Positions 17,037 through 26,613 are shown, counted from the first letter of the stretch. The stretch is DNA of 64,000 nt from Thiohalomonas denitrificans (GCF_900102855.1 NZ_FMWD01000004.1:199627-263626); one strand, 5' to 3'. The notes: generated by a model not told the origin, from the sequence alone. A program made the numbers and translations.

Positions 17037-18749
17037 ATGACGATCGCATTGGGTAAAGCGGGCGGCGCGGGCGCGTTACGTTATCTGGCCGCTGTGTCGC
17101 TCTTCGCTATCGTCTACTTCGTAACAGGTCAGGTGGGCCTGATCATTCAAACCGGTCATGCGGGGGTCACGCCGTTGTGGCCGGCTTCGGGTGTAGCCCT
17201 GGTAGTGTGCCTGCTGTTCGGGAGCGTGCTTTGGCCGGGCATCCTCGTAGCCGTGGTTGCACTGGGTCTGGTCAACGGGGTGCCGTTGCCCGCCGCCCTT
17301 GGCGCCTCGGTGGGCAACATCCTGGAACCGGTGCTGGGTGCCCGCTGGTTACGCGGTTTTCGGGTACGGAAGGATTTTGGGCGGTTCCGCGACGTCATCG
17401 CCTTCGGCTTGTTTGCCGCCCTCGCTCCGACGTTCGTGGCGGCTGCCATCGGCTCCCTGGCAATGGCGATACAAGGGGCGGTCCCCTGGAGCGATGCGGG
17501 TCTGGTGTGGCTGATGTGGTGGCTGGGCAATGCCACCGGCGTGATGGTGATAGCCCCTTTACTGCTCACTTGGCGGCGCTGGCCGACCGAGCGACTGCGC
17601 GGCTGGAGTGGGATCGAATTACTGTTCCTGCTAGCGGCTCAATCCCTGCTGGTCTGGCTGAGCTTCGGCTACTACAGCGAACAGACCCTCCTAACCGCCC
17701 CGTTTTTCTACATGATCATCCCCTTCACCGTCTGGGCGGCAGTCCGCTTCGGTGTCCACGGGGCAACCCTCTCCTCCTTCCTGGTTGCGGCAGGCGTGCT
17801 GTGGTGGGCGTATCAGGGAGTTGGGCTGTTCGCCAGCCCCGCCGGACTGACAACGGTCTCGTTCGAGATCGCCTTAATTTTGGTCACCACGTTTACCGGC
17901 CTGGTAGTCGCCGCACTATTTTGTGAGCGGACGCATGCCGAAGCACTGCTACGCCGTTCGCACCAGGAACTGGAGCGGCGGGTACATGAGCGGACACGGG
18001 ATCTGGAGCGCACCAGTGAACAGTTGAGAGACGAGATCGACGAGCGCAAACAGGCGGAGAATGCACTGCGCCGGGAGAGCGAAAAGCTGCAGAGGGTCAA
18101 CGCCGACCTCGAAGAGTTTTCCGCCGTCGCCTCCCACGACCTAAAGGCCCCTCTCAGGGGAGTCGCCAACCTCGCTTACCTGATCGAGGATGAACTGGCC
18201 GACGGGCTGGACCCCGAAAACCGGAAACGACTTCAACTCCTCAGCGAACGCGTCCAGCGCATGAGCCATCTGATTGATGGGCTACTCCGCTACGCCCGCG
18301 TGGGCCACGGAGAAGGTGACCGGGTGCCGGTTGCGCTCGACCCGTTTCTTGACGAATTGCTGCTGCACCTGGATTTGAGCAAGAATTTTTCCATAGAACG
18401 GCAGACGCCGCTACCAACGATCATCGCCGACCCGCTTCACCTTGAGCAGATATTCCAGAACCTGATCGTAAACGCAGTACACCACCACGACCGCGACACC
18501 GGAACCATATCCTTCAGCGCTCACGATGAAGGCAGTGGCTGGGTATTGGAGATAGCCGATGACGGACCCGGAATCCCGCAGTGGTCACGTGAGCAGATCT
18601 TCCGCATGTTCTCCAGCGGCGGTGACCGAGGGCACACCGGGATTGGGTTGGCCGTGATACGCAAGCTCGTGGTCGCCAACGGCGGCGATATCGATGTCGT
18701 CGACAACCAGCCCCGCGGCACACGCTTCCAAATCCGATGGCCGAAATAA
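17037..18749 (+). CDS. MASE1-domain sensor histidine kinase
   Basis: A 570-residue membrane kinase. Residues about 10-295 are a MASE1 multi-helix membrane sensor (VTPLWPASGVALVVCLLFGS...WWLGNATGVMVIAPLLLTW). A coiled coil follows (300-355), then HisKA with the phosphoacceptor His near 365 (ASHDLKAPLRG) and a HATPase domain (N-box NLIVNAVHHHD near 474, ADDGPGIPQW, HTGIGLAVI). It resembles phytochrome-type kinases in HisKA style. MASE1 ligands are unknown. No response regulator is adjacent; the exopolysaccharide genes downstream are possible targets. Upstream ribosome site is weak. A family A repeat starts two bases after the stop. Confidence 0.88.
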   Translation: MTIALGKAGGAGALRYLAAVSLFAIVYFVTGQVGLIIQTGHAGVTPLWPASGVALVVCLLFGSVLWPGILVAVVALGLVNGVPLPAALGASVGNILEPVLGARWLRGFRVRKDFGRFRDVIAFGLFAALAPTFVAAAIGSLAMAIQGAVPWSDAGLVWLMWWLGNATGVMVIAPLLLTWRRWPTERLRGWSGIELLFLLAAQSLLVWLSFGYYSEQTLLTAPFFYMIIPFTVWAAVRFGVHGATLSSFLVAAGVLWWAYQGVGLFASPAGLTTVSFEIALILVTTFTGLVVAALFCERTHAEALLRRSHQELERRVHERTRDLERTSEQLRDEIDERKQAENALRRESEKLQRVNADLEEFSAVASHDLKAPLRGVANLAYLIEDELADGLDPENRKRLQLLSERVQRMSHLIDGLLRYARVGHGEGDRVPVALDPFLDELLLHLDLSKNFSIERQTPLPTIIADPLHLEQIFQNLIVNAVHHHDRDTGTISFSAHDEGSGWVLEIADDGPGIPQWSREQIFRMFSSGGDRGHTGIGLAVIRKLVVANGGDIDVVDNQPRGTRFQIRWPK

Positions 18750-18750
18750 T

Positions 18751-18894
18751 CGTAGGGCGCATTCTTCACGCGCGACCTTCGTCGCCATAAAGCCGCCAGA
18801 TTTTCGGAATGCGCCAACCGTTCCTGGGGGCACATCCAAATGCGCCAGCTCCACTCGCCCGGAGAATCGGTGCATTTGAAGAATGAACCCCACG
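18751..18894. repeat. MITE-like family A copy
   Basis: CGTAGGGCGCATTCTT at 18751 to GAATGAACCCCACG at 18894, about 144 bp, with the internal GGGGGCACATCCAAATGCGCC signature. Confidence 0.8.
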
Positions 18895-19031
18895 GAAACT
18901 AAAATCTTCTCCAAACGCGTTGCTTTCTCCGGCAGCTGACCTATACGTATTATTACTAGCGCTCCAGGACGGAGCGGGTTCCGGGCCATTGCCCCAGGCA
19001 ACCGGAGTCGGTTACACAAGGAGTGTGTACC

Positions 19032-19475
19032 ATGCGATTCGCGATCAGTTTTGCCGCTGCTGTCGCCTTGTCAGGGTGTACATCCATCGGTGTCACCTCG
19101 ATGGATGAGCAGCGCGATGTCCGCCTGATCACCTATGAATCCATTCAACAGGTGGACGCAGCCTGCCGAGGCGCAGGCTACAAGGCCCTGCCTTTCCCAC
19201 TCTCCATCGTGCAGGGATGCGCTGTCTATACCAGCAAAAGTTGTACCGTCTACGCCCGAACCCCCGGCAATGACCACGACGAGGACGCCTTCAGGCTTCT
19301 GGGACATGAGGCGTTCCACTGCTTCGCCGGGGACTGGCACCATGACCAGCAAAAGGCCACGGTAAGTATTCAACGCTCCAGAAGCACGGAAACGCGACCC
19401 GGCACCGAAATCGCCGCCTCCGTCAAAACCGAACCCGTGGTCCAGCAGCCATTTAACGGGACCGATCCCTTTTAG
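19032..19475 (+). CDS. Small lipoprotein with an HExxH motif
   Basis: A 147-residue predicted lipoprotein: signal peptide MRFAISFAAAVALSGC with lipid Cys16. Residues His92-Glu93-x2-His96 (LLGHEAFHCFAGDWH) form an HExxH zinc-protease-type motif, with further His residues just after. Paired cysteines (45, 63, 71, 97) could form disulfides. The C-terminal 35 residues are low complexity. AAGGAG lies upstream of the chosen ATG. It may be a periplasmic-facing peptidase, but the domain is too small to be sure. It lies between the MASE1 kinase and the exopolysaccharide export genes. Confidence 0.72.
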   Translation: MRFAISFAAAVALSGCTSIGVTSMDEQRDVRLITYESIQQVDAACRGAGYKALPFPLSIVQGCAVYTSKSCTVYARTPGNDHDEDAFRLLGHEAFHCFAGDWHHDQQKATVSIQRSRSTETRPGTEIAASVKTEPVVQQPFNGTDPF

Positions 19476-19480
19476 CCACC

Positions 19481-19800
19481 GGTAGGGCGCATTCTTGACG
19501 TCCCACCTTGGTGCCATAAAGCCGACGGTCGGAATGCGCCAACTGTTGCATGGGGGGTACATCCAAATGTACCGGCTCGGGTCGCTAGGAGAGAGAGTAC
19601 ATTTGAAGAATGCACCCTACGGGAGCTGAGCTCTTCTCCTGAGAAGGAGGAAGGGCATCGTTCGGCGACAAGTATTCGAAAGCCGGAGGAGCCTCAACGT
19701 CGGGCAGTGCAATTGAAGAATGCACGCGGGAGCGGGCTTTCTCCTGCGAAGAAGGGAAGACTTCATTCTGCAACGGTGCATTTGGGGAATGCACCCCACC
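19481..19800. repeat. MITE-like family A copy plus a longer variant
   Basis: The first unit (19481-19621) has GGTAGGGCGCATTCTTGACG and TGCACCCTACG ends. A second stretch to about 19800 carries the insert seen in other long copies (CTTCTCCTGAGAAGGAGGAAGG, then GTGCATTTGGGGAATGCACCCC). No gene is seen here. Confidence 0.75.
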
Positions 19801-19840
19801 GGCGCATGGACGGCTTCGGCCGTCCATGCGTATGCCGGCT

Positions 19841-20176
19841 TTACTTGCTGGGATTATGATTAACAGCGAAGTGGCTGGTAGCGGATCCGTCTGCAGTCGA
19901 TGCAATCGAGGTGATAGCCGCTGCGAATACGGCACCGGCGGAAATCACTGCACCGGAAATCGCGGCGCCCCCTAGCACTCCGGCGCCGGCAGCCGCTGCC
20001 CCGGCACCTGCTGCCCCGGCACCTGCTGCCCCGGCACCTGCTGCCCCGGCACCTGCTGCCCCGGCACCCGTCGCTGCCCCGGTACCCGTCGCTGCCCCGG
20101 CACCCGGTACCCCCTGGGCCAGCAGCGGTGAGGACAAGCCAAACAGGCAAACCATGGCCAATGTCAGTTTCTTCAT
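19841..20176 (-). CDS. Small secreted Gly/Ala-repeat protein
   Basis: A 111-residue protein with a clear signal peptide (MKKLTLAMVCLFGLSSPLLA, cut after LLAQG). The mature part is GAGAA/TGAA repeats (encoded by a tandem ggcacctgctgcccc-type DNA repeat at 19990-20070), then a hydrophobic Ala/Ile/Val helix (LGGAAISGAVISAGAVFAAAITSI) and a polar tail. AGGGGATT lies upstream of the ATG. It is next to the polysaccharide co-polymerase gene on the same strand but about 305 bases away. It may be a cell-surface or biofilm component; no function is known to me. Repeat number could vary between strains. Confidence 0.65.
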   Translation of the reverse strand: MKKLTLAMVCLFGLSSPLLAQGVPGAGAATGTGAATGAGAAGAGAAGAGAAGAGAAGAGAAAAGAGVLGGAAISGAVISAGAVFAAAITSIASTADGSATSHFAVNHNPSK

Positions 20177-20481
20177 TTCTAAATCCCCTTTTTTGGGCAA
20201 AGCGTTAACGCCGTCACAACGCTACCATCTTTTATTGACGGCAGTAAACCAGCAGTATACGTCGAAATCACAGAGTTTGCCCGCCGCTGGTGGCCGGGAA
20301 ATCTGTTTGGTGCTGAAATTCGTGCTACCTAGTGGGCCATGCTGTGTCAAGGCGAGATGGCCTCTTCCTCGTAATAACTCGTCCTCCTGAACGAAGGTCG
20401 GGAGTGCGCGGCGCACCGCCTGCCTAAGCGGAAACTTCCCGATTGCGGCTTCACGTCATCATACGAGTATCAAGAAAGTAT

Positions 20482-22713
20482 CTATTTATACGAATACTGA
20501 TAAGCGTACCCGTAATAGCCGCCGTAGCCGTATCTGGAGCTCTTCAGCGGTACGTCATTGAAGATGAAGCCATTGACATCAACCCCGCTCTGCTGGAGCC
20601 GCTTGACGGTGAGGTCAAGTTCACGTAGGGGATGTCGGCCGGAGCGGACCACGATAAAGGTCATCCCGGACAAACGGCCGACGATGCTGGCATCGGTGAC
20701 AGCGAGGGCGGGTGGGGTGTCAATGATGACGCTGTCATAATCGTCCTTAAACTCTTCCATCAACGCCTGAAAACGCGAACTCATCAGCAGCTCGGCCGGA
20801 TTCGGGGGCACGATACCGCTGGGAAGGAAGTCGAGGTTGGCCTGTTCGGTCGGCCGTACGGCCTCCTCTTTGGTAACTTCGCCGCTAATCAGCTCAGAGA
20901 GCCCACGGGTGCGCTTGATACCGAAGTATTCGTGCAGATGCCCCTTGCGCATGTCGGCATCGATAAGCAGTGTACGTTTTCCGGCATCGGCGACAACGGC
21001 GGCCAGGTTGCCGGAGATGAAGGACTTGCCTATCCCGGGGCTGGGACCGCTGATAGTGATAATGGCGTTATCCGTGTCCATGGCGGCAAACTGCAGGCTG
21101 GTTCTGAGGCTTCGCAGGGCCTCAATGGCCAGGTCGTCGCGCTCTGCCAACGCCAGCAGCGGGCGCGCCGTCTTCCCCTTACCTTTTTTCAAAGCCAGCT
21201 GCTCTTCCCGCGAGCTGTGCAAAATGGAGGCAAAGGTGGGCAAGCCCAGCTGCTTCTCGAGGATATCCGGGTCTTCCACGCCCTTGTTCAGGACGCGGCG
21301 CAGCAGGGCGGCCGCAACGCCTGCCATGATGCCCAGTAACAGGCCCAAAACCAGCACCAAAGATTTCTTTGGCTTGACCGGCTCGGGCGGCAGATAGGCA
21401 GGATCGATGATGCGGGCATTACCCACCGTTCCGGCTTTGACTACACGCATCTCCTGGGACTTATTGAGAAGCAGCATATAAAGTTCATTGGCCACCCGGA
21501 CGTCGCGGGTGAACTGCAGGGAGTGCTGCTGCTCTTCCGGGAGCTCACGGATCTGCGCCTCCAGCGCCGCCTGCTCCGCCTTGAGCTGCTCGATCTTCTG
21601 CTCAAGCGAGGAGATGACTGGATGGTTGGGCGTGAACTTCTCAATGAGTTCGGTGCGTTTGAGGCGCAGCTCGGAAAGTGCTTTTTCGAACTCGGCCGCC
21701 TGCTGAAGAAAGGTCTGGGTTTCCAAGGTGAGGTCGACGCTGCCGACTTCCGAACGATAGTCGTTGAGACGGGATTCGGCCGTGGTCAGCTCCGCCTTGA
21801 GGGCCGGCAGCTGTTCGTTAAGGAACTCAAGTGTCTTCTCGGCTTCGCGGGAACGGCGCTCCACATTCTGCCGCAGGTAGGCATTGGTCACGCTACTCAG
21901 GATTTGTTCCAACCGCTGCGGGTCAGAATGCTCCAGGCCCACTCTGATGACTCCGGTACCCTTGCCCTGCTCGGATACCGATAACTGATCCCTGAGATCC
22001 TGGGCAACCTGCCAGCGGGGGCGCTTGGTTACCACGAAGGTGGTACCCGGGCGTGCCTCCAGCCGGGAGACAAAGATACCGATGCGCTCACCCCCTGCAC
22101 CCCGCGCCTCAGCGGGCTTGTCGACACTGCCGGCCAGCAACTCACGTCCCTCTTCATCCAGCAGACGATAGGTGCCGCTATCCCCGGCGATCAGTGTCAG
22201 AGGCTGGTTGATCAGGTACGACGGCAACTCCAGACGATCCAGGCCCAGGACCTCGCCGCCCCAGGCGTAGCTGTCCAGGCCGAGCCATGAGTCCGCAATA
22301 CCGTTGTCCTGACCGTGTAGTCGTGCCACAGCGGCGCCGATGAGCGGGAAGTAGTTCGGCTGGACGGCGATATCCAGACCCAGTTCATCGACCGCTTGGC
22401 CGCCGATGGTGCGGGATTTGATGATCTCGATCTCGGCCGCAGCGGGGCTCTCTGTGCCGAACATGGAAGAGAATTCGTCCATGCCCCCGATCGAGGCACT
22501 CTGCTCCTCGACCTGCAGGAGTACATCGCTCTGGTAGATGGGTGTGGCAGTAAAGGCGTAGATTCCTGCGAGAGCGGTAATCGCCGCGGCAATCCCGGCG
22601 ATGAGCCACTTGGCATCAATCAGGTGCGCCAGGAGTTCCCCCAGATCGATTTCATCATCGGCGTATTCCGGTTCACGAACCGCGCCCTCTGCCGTGTTGT
22701 TGCGCATATCCAT
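20482..22713 (-). CDS. wzc: Polysaccharide co-polymerase / tyrosine autokinase
   Basis: A 743-residue BY-kinase. The Wzz domain (about 20-130) starts after the first membrane helix (WLIAGIAAAITALAGIYAF). A long coiled coil (about 270-405) and the GNVR-type region precede the second helix (SLVLVLGLLLGIMAGVAAAL). The cytosolic kinase has Walker A SGPSPGIGKSF near 554, Walker A' LLIDADMRKG and Walker B VIIDTPPA. The C-terminus is a tyrosine cluster of eight Tyr in 17 residues (RYGYGGYYGYAYQYSYK). Together with Wza and Wzb it drives export of a high-molecular-weight polysaccharide. It is 19 bases from wza. Confidence 0.93.
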   Translation of the reverse strand: MDMRNNTAEGAVREPEYADDEIDLGELLAHLIDAKWLIAGIAAAITALAGIYAFTATPIYQSDVLLQVEEQSASIGGMDEFSSMFGTESPAAAEIEIIKSRTIGGQAVDELGLDIAVQPNYFPLIGAAVARLHGQDNGIADSWLGLDSYAWGGEVLGLDRLELPSYLINQPLTLIAGDSGTYRLLDEEGRELLAGSVDKPAEARGAGGERIGIFVSRLEARPGTTFVVTKRPRWQVAQDLRDQLSVSEQGKGTGVIRVGLEHSDPQRLEQILSSVTNAYLRQNVERRSREAEKTLEFLNEQLPALKAELTTAESRLNDYRSEVGSVDLTLETQTFLQQAAEFEKALSELRLKRTELIEKFTPNHPVISSLEQKIEQLKAEQAALEAQIRELPEEQQHSLQFTRDVRVANELYMLLLNKSQEMRVVKAGTVGNARIIDPAYLPPEPVKPKKSLVLVLGLLLGIMAGVAAALLRRVLNKGVEDPDILEKQLGLPTFASILHSSREEQLALKKGKGKTARPLLALAERDDLAIEALRSLRTSLQFAAMDTDNAIITISGPSPGIGKSFISGNLAAVVADAGKRTLLIDADMRKGHLHEYFGIKRTRGLSELISGEVTKEEAVRPTEQANLDFLPSGIVPPNPAELLMSSRFQALMEEFKDDYDSVIIDTPPALAVTDASIVGRLSGMTFIVVRSGRHPLRELDLTVKRLQQSGVDVNGFIFNDVPLKSSRYGYGGYYGYAYQYSYK

Positions 22714-22732
22714 TTCGATTTTTCTTCCGCGC

Positions 22733-23833
22733 TTAGCGGTTTACAAGGTTGTCGGTCTGCCAGAGGGTCTGAATGGTCGGCAGAATCTGTCGGACGACCC
22801 GGTTCCAGCGCGTCAGGCCGGTGGGCGATACGTAAACTACGTCATATTTCTGCAGCGGAAAGGCAGTTGCCAGCAGCATGGCGTCGGCTGAAGCGGCGTT
22901 CAGCTGGTATACGCTGGGCTGGTTGATATCGCCGCGAATCACGAAAATCTGGCTGGCATCGGCGAGGTCCTTATCCATACCCCCGGCTGCACTGATGGCC
23001 TCGGCGAGGCTGAGCCGGCCGTGGCGCATCGCGGCCGTGGAGGGGTCGTTAACCTCGCCCATGACGTAGACCTGGTTATCGCTCCGATCGGGGACATAGA
23101 TCTGATCGCCATCGCGCAACCGGAAGTTGCCTTCCGCCCCGGCGCTGTAAATGGAGAGCAGGTCCAGCTGATGCACCTGACTCCCGCGGGTGACGCGGAC
23201 ATCCGTCAGGTCCGCTTCGGGGGTGGTGCCGCCGGCAAGATTGATGGCCTCGACCACCGTCAGCGGCCGGTCGTTGATGGGGACGACGTTGGGTGTGCCC
23301 ACCTGGCCGGCGATATAGACCTTTTTGCTGCGATAGGCGGCGACCCGCACATCGACTTGCGGCCTCTGGATATAGTGGTGCAGACGTTCGGCAATGAGCT
23401 TTCGTATCTCGCCGATGGTAAGACCCGCCACTTCCAGGACACCAATGTAGGGATAGAAGATAGCGCCGTCGGCATCGACCAGGTGGCCGGCGATTTCTGC
23501 CGAGCGAAATTCACCGGCCGGGATGGTGAGCTCGGGGTGGTCCCATACGGTGACGGTCAGGACGTCACCGGGCCCGATGCGGTAGTCGCTCTCGTCGAGC
23601 CTTTCGGCTGCGGCGGCAGGACGGCTGCGATGGGTCCTGGCCCTGGTCTGTTCAGCGATGAGTTGCGGGGTGATGGGGACCAGGCGCGGCTGGATCTGCG
23701 GATCGGTTGGCTCGGGTGCGACCTGCGTCATGGCGGAGACGTCCATTTTCATGCCGGGCGTGGTGGCACAGCCGGACAGCAACGTGACCAGGCCTGCCAG
23801 AATCAGCAATGAAAAAATCTTTGTTCTTCTCAC
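22733..23833 (-). CDS. wza: Polysaccharide export outer-membrane lipoprotein
   Basis: A 366-residue Wza/OtnA-type lipoprotein that forms the outer-membrane export channel. The lipobox is VTLLSGC (Cys22). The Poly_export domain begins at YRIGPGDVLTVTVWDHPELT, followed by two or three SLBB beta-grasp domains (KKVYIAGQVGTPN, NQVYVMGEVNDPS). The C-terminus has an amphipathic end (VVRQILPTIQTLWQTDNLVNR) that could be the barrel helix. Start is GTG at 23831-23833, overlapping the TGA of wzb as GTGA. Confidence 0.92.
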   Translation of the reverse strand: MRRTKIFSLLILAGLVTLLSGCATTPGMKMDVSAMTQVAPEPTDPQIQPRLVPITPQLIAEQTRARTHRSRPAAAAERLDESDYRIGPGDVLTVTVWDHPELTIPAGEFRSAEIAGHLVDADGAIFYPYIGVLEVAGLTIGEIRKLIAERLHHYIQRPQVDVRVAAYRSKKVYIAGQVGTPNVVPINDRPLTVVEAINLAGGTTPEADLTDVRVTRGSQVHQLDLLSIYSAGAEGNFRLRDGDQIYVPDRSDNQVYVMGEVNDPSTAAMRHGRLSLAEAISAAGGMDKDLADASQIFVIRGDINQPSVYQLNAASADAMLLATAFPLQKYDVVYVSPTGLTRWNRVVRQILPTIQTLWQTDNLVNR

Positions 23834-24261
23834 AATCGCTCCAACCAGGTTTCGACACCCTGCTCGATCGCCTTGAGCGCACGCTCGAAGGCCTCTTTCG
23901 GCTTGCGGTAGGGATCGGGGATATTGAAATGGTCCCAATGGCCGAGCGTGTAGACCCTGCCCCTTGCCATCGGGAAGTGCTGTTCGATTTCCTGTCGGTG
24001 CCAGGCTTCCATCACCAGGATGAGTTCGCTGCTGCGAACCTGGGTGGTATCCAGTTGCCGGGCGCGGTGGGAGGAGATATCAATGCCTCGCTGTTTCATC
24101 AGCTCAATGGCGGTGGGGTCTGCTTCCTTCCCCACCAGAGCGCCGATGCCGGCTGATGAAACATTGATGCCACGACCGCCAAGCCTTGCCCGAAGCACGC
24201 CTTCGGCCATCGGACTGCGGCAGATATTCCCGACGCAGACGACGAGGATACTGTTCAACAT
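23830..24261 (-). CDS. wzb: Low-molecular-weight protein-tyrosine phosphatase
   Basis: A 143-residue LMW-PTP. The active-site P-loop is CVGNICRSPMAEG at the N-terminus and the general-acid DP pair appears in IPDPYRKP. It should dephosphorylate the tyrosine tail of the Wzc-type kinase two genes downstream, letting the kinase cycle. Start ATG at 24259-24261 is fixed by the family N-terminus (MLNSILVVCVGN). A TATAAT hexamer on this strand (complement of 24292-24297) may be the -10 of the wzb-wza-wzc operon. Confidence 0.92.
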   Translation of the reverse strand: MLNSILVVCVGNICRSPMAEGVLRARLGGRGINVSSAGIGALVGKEADPTAIELMKQRGIDISSHRARQLDTTQVRSSELILVMEAWHRQEIEQHFPMARGRVYTLGHWDHFNIPDPYRKPKEAFERALKAIEQGVETWLERL

Positions 24262-24462
24262 CGTGTTGCCTAACCCCCCCAATAGGGGACGATTATAATG
24301 AAAACTTGCCAGCAGATACAGAGGATGTCGGCGCAGTTTGGGGATTAAAATGCCGGCTGCCGACAAGCGTTACAGGTGCTTGGTATCCGGTGAGGCCGGA
24401 AATCGCCGCGGGGTGGGTGCCTGCCGGCTGCGATTGGTTCATGTGGGAAATAGTGTGGGCCA

Positions 24463-26544
24463 CTAGTCCCGCAGGCCGCTGAAGCCGGTGTATTGGTCGG
24501 TGTTCAGCAGCAGCCGCTGTTCCACCAGGCCGTAGAGGTCGCCGGGCGAGGCGACGGTCTGGCCGACATCCCGAGTCCAGGGGCGCAGGGCGATGGTGCC
24601 GCGGTTGCGGGTGTCTTTGGTGAGCAGGCTGGAGATCGGGATAGAGACGAAGATGCCTTTGTCGTGGTACGGGTCATCGGGCGAGCCCGGGCTGGTGATG
24701 TCGTCGCCGTCGGTGACGGTGTACCAGGCGCCGAGTTCGAAGCCGGAGGCGAAACGGCGCTTCAGCTGGACACGGACGCCGCGGTCTTTGGCCAGGAAGC
24801 GGCCGCCGGTGGTGCTGATAGTGAGCCCGTGGGAGGGAATGCGGTAGTGCAGCGAGGCCAGGGCGGTTACGGTCGAGTAGTCGCGAAAGCCGGTCCCCTC
24901 GAAGTCCCGCTGCTTGAGCCAATCGACGCTGAGATCCGCCGCCCAGTTGCCGACTTCGGGCACGTAGAGGGCCTGGCCGCCGAAACCGCCGTACATCTCC
25001 TCGTAGATGCCGGCCGAGAAGCGGGTGTAGACACGTTGGGCCGGGTGGGCGTATTGGCTGAGCAGGGCGTGGTTGAGCTTGGCTTCTGCGCCCCGCTTGT
25101 ATTCGGCCACATCGGTGCGGACATGCGGCAGTTCGCTGTTGGACTCCTGGGTGACGTCACTGACATCCTCGAGCAGGGTGACACGGGCGCCGGCATCGAA
25201 AAACAGCCCGCGTCCGAAATCGTGGGTGAAGGTGCCGAGGGCGAAGATGTCGTAGTGGAAGGCGCCGCTGGGATCGTTCAGGTAGGTGCCCAGATTGAAG
25301 GGTTTGATCTGCCAGCGACTCAGGTTGCGCGACTCCTGTTCGAGGACAAGGGTCGCGTCCGCGTCGGAGTAGCCGAATTCGATATCGTCGGGCGTCTCAT
25401 CCGGCTCGATTTTGATGTCTTCAGCGGCAAAGCGCTGCCGATCTTCCGGTTCGGCGAACCGCACGCTCATGGTGGGCTCGAGCGTGGCATGGCTGAGTTC
25501 ACCGGCGAAATAGCTACGCAGCGCGTCGGCATCGGTAAAGGTGTAGGTGAGCAGCGGCTGCTCTCGCTCGGTATAGAGGATCTGCAGGGTGCGCGTGTCG
25601 GCGGGCCCGCGCGCCAGCAGTACTCTGGCCGCCCGGCCTACGGCGCGGCCCACCAGGGTAATGCGGGGGTGGGTGAGCTCCGCCTGCAGGGTTCGGGAGC
25701 CGCGATCGATGCGCACCTTGACCTTCTTGAAGCCGCGCTCCTCCAGAGTACGGACCAGATCCCGGGGATAGACAGGGTCGGCCTGCCACTCCTCGATCGA
25801 CGCGGTAACCGGCTCGCCGGTGAAGGGGGCGGGCTCGTGCATGTTGGGGATGAAGGTGGATCTGCCGAGCGGGATGTCGAAGTGCAGGTTGAAGCCGACC
25901 TCGTCGTCCTGCTGGCTGACCTGCGCGCCCAGCCAGCCCCACTGGTACTCCAATCCGTATTGCCAGCCGCCTTCACGATCGGTGGCGCCGGAGCGCTCTC
26001 CCTGGAAATCGTTTTGGTAGTCGTTGGCGTCGTACTCCGCCACCAGGCGCCAGTTATTTGTGACGTGGTAGCGGAGGCCGCCGTAGACCCCGTCGATACG
26101 ATCCTCTCCATAGCCAATGGTGGCGTCGAGGTCCCCAAGTCGCTTGCTCGCGGCGATGTAGTTGGCCGGGAAGAGCTGCGTACCGAGGTAATCCTGGGTG
26201 CCTACGCTGACTGCGGGGAGGAGCTGCGATTCCTTGAGGAGATGAAGCTTGGCGTCAAAGGCCTTGTCTTTGTAGTTACCGTAATCCTTCCAGTAGTCGC
26301 TAGTGCCATAAATTCCCGCTATTTCGGTATAGCGGGCGGAGACCTCCAGGCGCGGAAAAAGGCTGACGCTGGTCCAGAAGGCCGTATAGGGATCGGAGCG
26401 ACTGACGCCCATCCGCCACATGCCGTCCTCTTCGACCCGGCCATCGGGCATATTGATAAGCCCGGTTTGCCCGGTAGAGCTCGGCGCCCCCCAAACGACG
26501 GGTGAAAAAGCGATCAATGCGGCAATGGCGACAAATCGGCTCAC
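24463..26544 (-). CDS. yjbH: YjbH-type outer-membrane exopolysaccharide protein
   Basis: A 693-residue protein with a signal peptide (MSRFVAIAALIAFSPVVWGAP). The YjbH pattern starts at TGLINMPDGRVEEDGMWRMG, followed by many short alternating beta strands with aromatic girdles (LEVSARYTEIAGIYG, LRYHVTNNWRLVAEYD), typical of a beta-barrel pair flanking a periplasmic domain. In E. coli yjbEFGH, YjbH is needed for an extracellular polysaccharide. It is on the same strand as wzb-wza-wzc, 200 bases upstream. No YjbE, YjbF or YjbG is present, so it may serve the Wza/Wzc pathway here. Confidence 0.88.
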   Translation of the reverse strand: MSRFVAIAALIAFSPVVWGAPSSTGQTGLINMPDGRVEEDGMWRMGVSRSDPYTAFWTSVSLFPRLEVSARYTEIAGIYGTSDYWKDYGNYKDKAFDAKLHLLKESQLLPAVSVGTQDYLGTQLFPANYIAASKRLGDLDATIGYGEDRIDGVYGGLRYHVTNNWRLVAEYDANDYQNDFQGERSGATDREGGWQYGLEYQWGWLGAQVSQQDDEVGFNLHFDIPLGRSTFIPNMHEPAPFTGEPVTASIEEWQADPVYPRDLVRTLEERGFKKVKVRIDRGSRTLQAELTHPRITLVGRAVGRAARVLLARGPADTRTLQILYTEREQPLLTYTFTDADALRSYFAGELSHATLEPTMSVRFAEPEDRQRFAAEDIKIEPDETPDDIEFGYSDADATLVLEQESRNLSRWQIKPFNLGTYLNDPSGAFHYDIFALGTFTHDFGRGLFFDAGARVTLLEDVSDVTQESNSELPHVRTDVAEYKRGAEAKLNHALLSQYAHPAQRVYTRFSAGIYEEMYGGFGGQALYVPEVGNWAADLSVDWLKQRDFEGTGFRDYSTVTALASLHYRIPSHGLTISTTGGRFLAKDRGVRVQLKRRFASGFELGAWYTVTDGDDITSPGSPDDPYHDKGIFVSIPISSLLTKDTRNRGTIALRPWTRDVGQTVASPGDLYGLVEQRLLLNTDQYTGFSGLRD

Positions 26545-26613
26545 CGAAACTCCTGCAAAAAGGACGGGTCCGTAAAAACCGTTAGTCTACCGGAGCGGGT
26601 AAGAAAAGAAAGG

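Noticed and set aside
19911-20390. Plus-strand Pro/Ala-repeat frame
   Set aside because: It is the antisense of the Gly/Ala secreted protein, which has a good signal peptide and ribosome site on the minus strand.
24292-24297. TATAAT on the minus strand before wzb as a full sigma-70 promoter
   Set aside because: The -10 is perfect but no convincing -35 lies 16-18 bases upstream, so it is mentioned only in the wzb entry.
24493-26505. 670-codon plus-strand open frame
   Set aside because: Antisense to yjbH, with no recognisable domain and typical reverse-frame Val/Gly/Ala composition.
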